Source: Tribonema minus (Eukaryota; Sar; Xanthophyceae; Tribonematales; Tribonemataceae). Taken from it: DNA of 64,000 nucleotides. The translations under genes were made by a program, and so were the position numbers. This document shows, piece by piece, positions 57,223-64,000 of this stretch. Location of the stretch: NCBI GenBank assembly GCA_017506865.1, contig JAFCMP010000088.1, forward strand, positions 62,001-126,000. Reading direction: 5' to 3'. Positions within the stretch are counted from its first letter, which is position 1. Each line of letters starts with the position of its first letter. The notes below the pieces were generated by a model. It saw only the letters and a list, made by a program, of their open reading frames with translations, did no database searches and was not told the origin of the DNA.

Positions 57223-58644
57223 ATGCAACGGCATGCCTCCGACCATCGCGGACTACCGCTTTCGCTCGTCCTCTTGTGCCCCCGCTGCCATGCACGGCAC
57301 GGCTTATGATGGCACTTAACAACTGCCCCCGCAGCACTTCCGTGTTCCGCGTTGTTCCAGTCCGACGCTGCCTGCGTGCAGCGCGGCGCCCAGGCGGCGC
57401 ACCGCCACAATGTCGTTGACCGATGCCAGCTTACGCAGCCCCTGTCGTACTCACCACTCAGCCTCTGCCGCCGCCTGCTGCGCGGGATGGGCTTTGGCCA
57501 CGCAAGCGCCGCTCTCAGCAGCCCGTGCGCCGTCCGTCAAACGCGGCACGATGCTATGGTAATCGCCTTGTACCGCCCATGCGTCAACCTCGCACTGACG
57601 TTTCGGAGCGCTCAACCTCCGTGGAGCCCCCCTGACCCCCTGCTCCGATCGTCTGCGCCGTGCGCGCCAGCTGACGTGCCTGACGCCATGCTCCCCCTGC
57701 TGCCGCCGCTGCGATGCACAACGTGCAGGACGAGCTGACGTTCGCGAGCGCCGTGCACGGCCTGTGCGCCGCCCGAAACTTCGACGGCGCGCTCGCAATG
57801 GAGGCCCGGATGCGCGCGGCGGGCCTGCAGGTGCCGTCCTCGTGCTACAGCGCGCTGGTGGCAGCGGCGGCGCGCGCGGCGCAGGTGCGAGGCCTCTGCA
57901 GCACGCAGTGCGTGAGCACGTTGCTGTCTGCAGTGGCTGGCGCGATGCTCCTTGTTTGCACGAGTACCGCGTGTGTTGGACGGGCCGTTGCGGGCGGCCG
58001 CAGCCGGTGTATTGAGTTCTGGGGCGTCTGTGCTCTCGCCAGCAGTGATGATCAAGCTCGCGTGCAGAACTCGTGCCCTTTTCATCGCTCGCCTGTTCCT
58101 TTGATGCATTCTCTGTTGCGGCGCTTTTGGCGCAGAGTCGCTCGCCCTCATGCTCTCGCTGATGTATACGCTGTTGGCCGACGCCCATCAAGTCTGACGT
58201 CCTCAAGTCGAAACTCGTCCGCATCACAATAAACGCTATGCTTGAGTAACCACACACCCGATGGTCCGCGTACCGCCTCCGCCCCGCACCTCCCGTCACA
58301 CCACCACACCACGCATGTGAAACGCACAGGTGGACCGCGGCATCGCGCTGTTGCGCGCGGCGACCGCGGAGGGCTGCGCCCTCGACACCCAGGCCTTTGC
58401 GGTGCTGCTGCTCGCGGCGTGCGGCGACGGCGCCGCGGCGCACACGCTCTTCGACATCCTCGCGCTCGCGCGCGCGCCGCAGCACGGCGCGGACGCCGCC
58501 ACGCTGCGCGGCATGCAGCGCGCTGCCGCCGACGCGCTCGCCGCGGCGGGGCGCATCGTGGACGCCGGCGCGCTGCTCGACGCCATGCCGGACGACGAGG
58601 ACGACGCGCCGCGCGCCGCCGCCGCCGCCGCTGCAGATGGCTGA
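48354..58644 (+). CDS. Large pentatricopeptide repeat (PPR) protein, 13 exons
   Basis: PPR proteins bind organelle RNA in a one-repeat-per-base manner and guide processing, stability or translation. Exons: 48354-48956, 49174-49818, 50124-50378, 50711-50821, 51139-51417, 52115-52378, 53160-53243, 54040-54451, 54864-54970, 56161-56289, 56721-57049, 57729-57884 and 58330-58644, about 1,228 residues. P-class repeats are clear throughout, such as VVAFNAAINAAAKLRDGALA, VVYNAAIAACGDGGG, RLYNACLAALAKAGDVEAAL, SVSWGSAIDACSRGGN, AHAYASAMSACQKAKRGDAV, FCYNAALGAAARGGDAEGAA and LTFASAVHGLCAARNFDGAL. Many repeat boundaries coincide with exon ends. Low-complexity Gly/Ser/Ala inserts interrupt some repeats. 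The N-terminus (MAALAQLAFVPSSSN, then RRRRLR) suits an organelle signal, but plastid versus mitochondrion is unclear. No DYW, SMR or E domain is seen. Introns 9 and 10 have GC donors. Exon 11 needs a 2-base frame change in a CG run near 56871-56888. Confidence 0.9.
54948..55520 (+). repeat. Tandem duplication of PPR exon 9 end plus donor and intron start
   Basis: The unit beginning gcagccgcggcggcaactc at 54948, which spans the last bases of exon 9 and its GC donor, recurs at 55219 (offset 271). The similarity continues through ggccagcagcgtgccaatgtcg and cagcggtcgacgag. A third partial unit starts near 55480 (aacacgttccatgatggact), and a shortened internal copy of exon end plus gcaagt lies at 55059-55080. 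Confidence 0.88.
56871..56888 (+). repeat. (GC)n tract with frame change in PPR exon 11
   Basis: A tgcgcgcgcgcgcgcgcc run sits where the PPR reading frame changes from ILACARARA to GAALRLLRDMAARGVAPT. Removing one CG dinucleotide would keep one continuous repeat. It is either an assembly or sequencing slip, a polymorphic allele, or a tiny intron. Confidence 0.7.
57184..57222 (+). repeat. (CTG)13 microsatellite
   Basis: Thirteen CTG units in PPR intron 11. Confidence 0.95.
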
Positions 58645-60357
58645 GCGATGGGAAAGGGCAGCGTGTGCGTCGCGTGAGTGCAGCGGCTGCTAGCTGCGAG
58701 GTCGGCGTCATGCGCTGGCGCGCACGGCGCTGCGCGCTGCGCATGCGCAGCCTTGCTTGGCGGCTGGACTGTAGCTCCACGGTGCTGCGCGCTGCTGCCA
58801 GGGGATGGCGGGCCGTACTTGTGCGGCAGAAAGATGATCGCCGCACATGCCAAAGCGCAGCCAAGAGCCCCACACACCTAAGGTGTGGTGCACACGTTTT
58901 TTTGTCATGAGTCGTGACGCTCGACGTCGTGGCAGTGGCCTCACACAGTGGTTAGGTTACTGTAAGAGCATGGTGACGGTTGTCTGAACCTAACAATGTG
59001 CAGACATTTTCCGGACCGCTTTTGGTGCAAGGCCGACACGGCATGTGATCGCAGCATAATGGCACTGTTACAGCAGCGCAGCATCAGTGCTCCAGTGTTA
59101 TCATTTCCGTTTCCCGTGCGCATGCATGGCATAGTCTAGTAGTATTCCAGATGGAACGATTTGCAGCGCTTGAAGGAATCTGTTGCGATGTGTAGAGGCT
59201 TTGTTGCCGACCATCTGAGTCACTGTTCTTGCATGGACTGCACGTTTTTGCGAGTGGTTGGTGTTAACTGCAACTTGCAACATTGTGGTTATGCTTGAAA
59301 CACAAAGCTTGTGATCTCGCGAGCTTTATACATGAACCTCACGAGTTCAGCTTGCATGAGCTTGTCCCGGCGACACAATGGCCCAGGGTGTACCCAATGC
59401 TCTTGCCATATAATGCCAGTCTCAAGTGAAGCATGCAAAAGCCAAGGCCACGAGGAGGCCGCGCCCATTTATTGCACATGCATGTACATTCTGTGCCTTG
59501 GTGAATGAGGGGATCCAGGGCATCTGGAGGGCATTCATGGTACACACCCTTGATACTGCGCTGCTGATGTTTTCTAAACAATGGACAAGGCGAGCAACAA
59601 ACTGCATGAAGTCGTAAGACGGAAAATGCGCATGTATTTGGTGCCTGAGTGGGGGATGAAAGCCCATGAAGCCATAATATTCCTGGTCAGGTGTAAAAGC
59701 AGGCAGGACGGCAGCCGCTTTTCTGCAGCTCTGCGGAACACGATACAAAACCTGAGGGGGGATCGTCGTTGCCAAAAGAGCGCACGTCGACTTGCAAACC
59801 TGCAACTTTTGTTCCTCCGCCAGCAGAAGAGTATTCACATATAAAAACATACTGCCCAAACGAGCCGCGCATTCACACACTGCTTCGAGTCGTGAAATAG
59901 CGACTAGTGCTTCTAACACAACACTTGCCCCAGAATCGCTCTAAACGAGGCGCGGGCATGAAACCTGAAATCTGTAGGGGCGCGCAGCGCGCACTGCTGC
60001 GGCACTGTGTGCTGCACAGCGCCGCAGCAGGCACTGCCGCTGCGCCTGCCTGCTGCCGTTGCCGCCGGGTGTCCGGCCGGCACGCACCATGTCGTCGTCG
60101 CCCGCGACAGCCGGACGAACCGCGGCATCATGCGGACCTTTGTCGTGTCTCGCCTGCTTGCGCCGGGGCTACTGCCATTGCAGCACTCAAGGCGCGGCGG
60201 AAATCGCGCAAGGGCCGGCGCTGCGCTGTATCAGGTGCTGCCTCGCGCGGCCAAGCTGCAAGCGCGCCAGGTGAGGCGGCGCCGCCACCGCCACCGCTGC
60301 CGCCGCAGAAACGCCGCAGCGCAACCGCTGTCACGTGTCGAAAGAGCTGCCGCGTAG
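58645..60357. other. Convergent intergenic region PPR / channel
   Basis: A minus-strand open frame of about 165 codons at 59422-59919 is the longest here. It starts from a non-recognisable context and has no family resemblance, so I do not call it a gene. A short + strand frame at 60129-60271 ending in CAG|gtgagg has no follow-on exon. Confidence 0.4.
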
Positions 60358-63300
60358 TCATTGCGTGCTGCCGTAGTTGCCCGTCGAGCGCCGCAGCAGG
60401 CGCCGCGCAGGGTCGCCGCCGCCGCTGCCGCCGCCGCCGCCGCCGATGCCGCCGACGCTGTTGAAGCTGCCGTTGCTGCCTGTCACGGAATCCGTGCTCT
60501 GGTGCCTCGGCAGGCCGGCGGGGACCGGGCGGTGCGAGAACGCGCTGCGCATGAGCGAGATGGCCAGCTGCTGCCGCAGCCGCTGCGCCGCCTCCTTGGC
60601 AGCAGCCAGCTCAATCTGCGGCGCACGGCGGCAAGCGGAGCGCGCACGCGCAAGCGTGAGAGGTATCGCCTGATGGGTAGATGGCATGGGGGCGCGAGCA
60701 TACGCGCCAGCGTCGCTACGCCTCCTTCGGTGCAGCGACGGAACAAGGGCGCGCCCAGCAGCATGAAACAATTCATGAAATTGCAGACTGCCGTACACAG
60801 CCAAGGGCGAAGCGACGCGCGCGCTGCGCCCTGCCCGCCGCCGCGTTGGCAACAAGATTGCATGGCATGCATATGCACGCCATGTGCGCTCTCGTCCGCT
60901 GTGACAGTCGAGCAGGTGAGCACTAGGGCAGCAGATGCAGCACGTATTGGAGTTATGTAATGCATCACTCAAACTCCGCGCCGCCGCGGCAGAGCCGCCG
61001 CACCTCCAGAGTGTCCACGTGCTCGTGCAGCTCCTGCAGCTCCATGCTCTCGCGCGCCGCCGCCTCCTGCGGCCCCCAGAAGTTGGACAGCGTGCGTGGC
61101 ACGGGCGCCAGGTGCACCACGTCGCTGCTGCCGCCGCCGCCGCCAGCGCTGCTGCCGCGCCGCCGCGCGTGCGCCGCCACCATGGCGCCGCCCACCGAGT
61201 CCCCCACGGCGTAGCTGTCGCCGCCGCCGCCGCCGCCAGCGCCGCAGTCCGCAGCATGGCTCAGCAGGCCGGTCGCGCGGTCGTCGTCGTCGCTGCTGTA
61301 GCCGTCATCGGAGGCGGAGGAGCAGGGCGACGGCGGTGCATAGGGCGGCGACGGCGCCGCCGCGGCGGGCACGCGTGCGCCCATCCAAGCTTGCACCACG
61401 AAACCGAGGAGCACGGGCTAAGGGGGGGGGGGGGGAAGTGCGGGGCGCGGGGGGGGGGGGAGGCAGGGGGCAGCAAGTCAGTCAAAGCTGCGCCCACTGC
61501 GTGGGTTGTGACATACCGATGTCCATGCCAAGCAGCAAACGACCTTTGTCAAACGACCTTTGTCAACCAATACACACACGCATACGTGCATAAATGTATG
61601 CAATTTGTGTAACTGTATGATGAAACAGGAACGTACTGGCTCTGAACGAAGACTAGAAGCACAAGCGCGCAGGCCAGCAGAGTGGCAGCTCCCCTGCGCA
61701 CTCCATTACGTCTGAGTTGCTCCTGTCAAGACAACAGAGCAAAGACTAGTGCAGAGCGATTCTCGACTGCCGGCGACTTGCCTGTATGAAGTACAGCGTG
61801 AGCACTTTGAAGAGGTAGAAGAACCACCACGCTGGCCAGCCGATGGCCACGAACGCCGCGTCCATGAACAGCGTCCAGTTGCCCAGCAGCAGCGTGTCGA
61901 GCATGGACAGCAGCGAGTCGCCAAAGCTCTCGTAGCCCACCACCTCGCTGTACGCCATCCAGCGCTTCATCATGGGGTTCGCAGACACGGCCGTTGTGTC
62001 CTGCACGCCGAGGGGGCTGCGGAGCGCGTCGCAGGGGGCGTCACAACAAAGCAGTGAAGTTGATGTTAAGTTGGGGTGAAGGTGGAGGTGGAAGTGACAC
62101 GGCCGTCGTGTCCTCCACGCCCAGCGGGCTGCGCGCGCGCCGCGGAGGAGCGCGTCGCGCAGGGGGCGTCGTAACAAGGAAGTGACATTGAAGTTGAAGT
62201 TGAAACGAAGTTGAAGTGAAAGTGATGATGGTCGTGGCCCACCACCTCGCTGTACGCCATCCAGCGCTTCATCATGGGGTTCGCTGACACGGCCGTCGTG
62301 TCCTGCACGCCGAGGGGGCTGCGGAGCGCGTCGCACGGGGCATCACAGCAAGTGAAGTTGATGATGATGTTGAAGTTAAGGTAAAGGTGGAAATGAAAGT
62401 GAGAAGTGTGGCGACTCTCGTAGCCCACCATTTTGCTGTACGCCATCCAGCGCCTCATCATGGGGTTCGCCGACACGGCCGTCGTGTCCTCCACGCCGAG
62501 GGGGGCTGTCAACAAGGACGTGAATTTAAAGTTGAAGTAGAAGGGAGACGGAAGTGAAAGTGAGAATCGTTGGCTGGGACTAGCAAGCAGCGCCTGTGGA
62601 CTTCTAGTGCCCTGCAGATGTATATACCTAAGCAACAATATCTTGGCGGTGTTAATGTAGCGCATCGCTGTGAGGTGCAAGCGGCAAGATGACAGGGCGG
62701 GGTGACGGCCGCATCAAGATCGATGGATGCCGCCGTCGTGTCTTGCACGCCTGGCAATAACCACACATGATGACAACGTGTGCGAGGCTTGCGTGCACGG
62801 CAACGGCTGAAAGCAGGAAATGCCGCCGTCGCATTTGCATATGCTGTTGTGTATGGGAGCAACCGTGTTCCGTGCGAATGGGTGCGCAGGTACGGAGTGC
62901 ATCGTTGCGCCGACAGCAGTGCACCATCACATGGATGCCCTGACAGGCGGCCCAAGTTTGCAAGCAACCCATGCGTCTACAGACTCAGCTTGCAGAGTAG
63001 GACCGTGCATGGTGAGCATGTAAGGGTCAGCGCAATGCATGCCTTGAGTGGCTGACCCTAAGACTAGCCCTAGCCCCAACCCCGATGCTGCGATGCATGC
63101 CAGCCAGCCAAGTCCCAATGTCAGCTGGTCCTGGCAAGCAGGTGAAGTCAGCCACATTCCTCAGCCTGCAAGTGCAGTGTTTGATCCTTGCAAGTAGCAA
63201 TAGCTAGCACTAGCGTATCCACTTCTCTTGTAGGCGAGTTCTCGACGCTTGCATGCTGCGCACACCTTGCCAATGCTCAGCGTGCCTGCAGAGTCTACGC

Positions 63301-64000
63301 CTTGTCTGGACCCAACTCATGGATGTGCTGGTCGTGAGGCGAGCTCCCGCGTGCTCGCCATCACAGAGCCTACCGTGACCATGACGCACCTGAGTGCCCG
63401 CAGCACTCCCATATCAGCTTACAGGCATTCCCACCCGCCGCTGTGCTGCGTGCGGTGCACTCGTGCGCAATGTGGTGAGCGCCTGTGGCACTACACGCAC
63501 ACACGCACACACGAACACACTATCAATGAGCACAAGAGACCATGAGAAATGCAGGCGTTTGCGCAACGCGCAACAGACCGCTACACAACATGCGCGCCGC
63601 GGCCGCCCACTCACGTGTGCCACAGCATGCCGTACGCGCAGAGCGCGGACGAGTACACGAACGCGAGCAGGACGGACGTCGAGCGCAGCAGCGTCGGCAG
63701 CACGCGCGCGAGGCGCTCCGCGACGTCGGAGCGCGTCCCCTGCAGCTGGTGGACGACGCGCCACAGCCCGAGCGCGCGCGGCGCCATGGCCACGTAGTAC
63801 GCGCGGTCACGCCCCTCGGGCCACGCGCCCGCGACCCACGCCGTCGCGACGGCGTTGAGCGCGACGCCGAGGCACCAGTACGCGTCCGACAGCGCGCGCG
63901 CCGCGCCGCCGGCCCAGAGCACCGCCGCCGCGTCCGCCCAGAAGTACACGACGAGGGTGTACTCGAGCAGCGCCATGTGGAGCTCGCGCCCCTCGAAGGC
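60358..64000 (-). CDS. TPC: Two-pore-type voltage-gated cation channel, C-terminal part
   Basis: The 5' part lies outside the window. Exons (descending): beyond 64000-63615, 62016-61782, 61722-61633, 61417-61004 and 60615-60358; 460 residues are visible. The first exon ends a voltage-sensor-like region (RALGLWRVVHQL) and a hydrophobic S5 (LLRSTSVLLAFVYSSALCAY). Exon 2 has the pore loop SLLSMLDTLLLGNWTLFMDA, whose L-x-x-G-N-W-x-x-x-M-D/E pattern resembles the second filter of plant-type TPC1 channels, followed by IGWPAWWFFYLFKVLTLYFI. The S6-like helix ends VLLGFVVQAWM. A long Gly/Ser/Asp-rich cytosolic tail follows, then a coiled coil (ESMELQELHEHVDTLE-IELAAAKEAAQRLRQQLA) and a Ser/Gly tail. 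TPC channels conduct Na+/Ca2+ across vacuolar or lysosomal membranes. With half the protein unseen, another ion-transport family member is possible. The exon 2 donor is GC (gcaagt); the donor after 61633 (gttcct) is weak. Confidence 0.72.
62016..62760 (-). repeat. Tandem array: acceptor plus exon-start units in the channel gene
   Basis: Upstream of the working exon (acceptor at 62017-62018) lie further copies of its opening, each with an AG acceptor and preceded by a pyrimidine-rich intron end. The units are about 62095-62231 (short; acceptor-side text and GVEDTTAVS), 62232-62414 (PLGVQDTTAVSANPMMKRWM then AYSEVVG), 62415-62569 (PLGVEDTTAVSANPMMRRWM then AYSKMVGYES), and a remnant at 62728-62757 (GVQDTTAAS). 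Each unit ends where the next intron-like tract begins, so none carries the pore-loop part of the exon. Confidence 0.93.

Noticed and set aside
59422-59919. 165-codon minus-strand open frame
   Set aside because: Low-GC region, no domain, no homologous block that I recognise, and no supporting splice or promoter context.
60129-60271. Short + strand frame starting MRTFVVSRLL and ending at a good donor (gtgagg)
   Set aside because: No compatible downstream exon was found, and it lies in the 3' flank of the channel gene.
1-64000. CRISPR arrays, prophage or bacterial operons
   Set aside because: Spliced genes, a nuclear-type tRNA without encoded CCA and eukaryotic protein families throughout; no spaced direct-repeat array was seen.
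1-64000. LTR elements, Polintons or other virus-like elements
   Set aside because: No reverse transcriptase, integrase, capsid or polymerase motif and no long terminal repeats were noticed on either strand.

Overview
This is a nuclear segment from a GC-rich, intron-rich eukaryotic alga. Several features point to a secondary plastid of the red lineage. Sulfite reductase and a PsbP-family lumen protein begin with a secretory signal peptide followed by a plastid transit region, with a Phe at or just after the predicted cleavage site (GFIGTP, LAFSARP). The PsbP protein then adds a twin-arginine lumen signal. Sterols start from cycloartenol. A haptophyte is my best guess, with pelagophytes and other chromalveolates possible; this is inference, because no rRNA or organellar marker is present.

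Layout, left to right: an unrecognised one-helix membrane protein (453-3621, +); NF-YC with a glutamine-rich tail (4987-7919, +); a peroxisomal-type alanine/glutamate:glyoxylate aminotransferase (9576-11481, +); ferredoxin-sulfite reductase (13857-19103, -), divergent from a DNAJC2/zuotin ribosome-associated chaperone (19528-24683, +); class II CPD photolyase (25050-30546, +); a PsbP-domain protein (30753-32044, +); cycloartenol synthase (about 33093-38162, +); NAD-dependent methylene-THF dehydrogenase of the yeast MTD1 type (39281-42162, -); tRNA-Val(CAC) (43190-43263, -); an NDUFA1/MWFE-like complex I subunit (45119-45400, -); a small conserved CxxC zinc protein of unknown function (46405-48039, -), divergent from a 13-exon PPR protein (48354-58644, +); and the 3' part of a two-pore cation channel (60358 to beyond 64000, -). 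There is no operon or cluster. The genes are housekeeping: sulfur assimilation, photorespiration, one-carbon metabolism, sterols, DNA repair, the thylakoid lumen, organelle RNA and respiration.

Exon models were built by hand from reading frame, splice sites and phase. Nearly all join in frame. Of 49 modelled introns, six use a GC donor, and at least nine have a polypyrimidine tract that is a cytosine homopolymer.

The most unusual signal is repeated local tandem duplication exactly at exon/intron junctions. Four to five copies of an acceptor plus exon start occur in the channel gene, two in DNAJC2, and about 2.5 copies of an exon end plus donor occur in a PPR intron. A 125-base repeat is also found inside introns of three different genes. 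Together these suggest a genome with very active intron remodelling. Intergenic DNA is less GC-rich than the exons and mostly featureless apart from short tandem repeats and CAG/CTG tracts.
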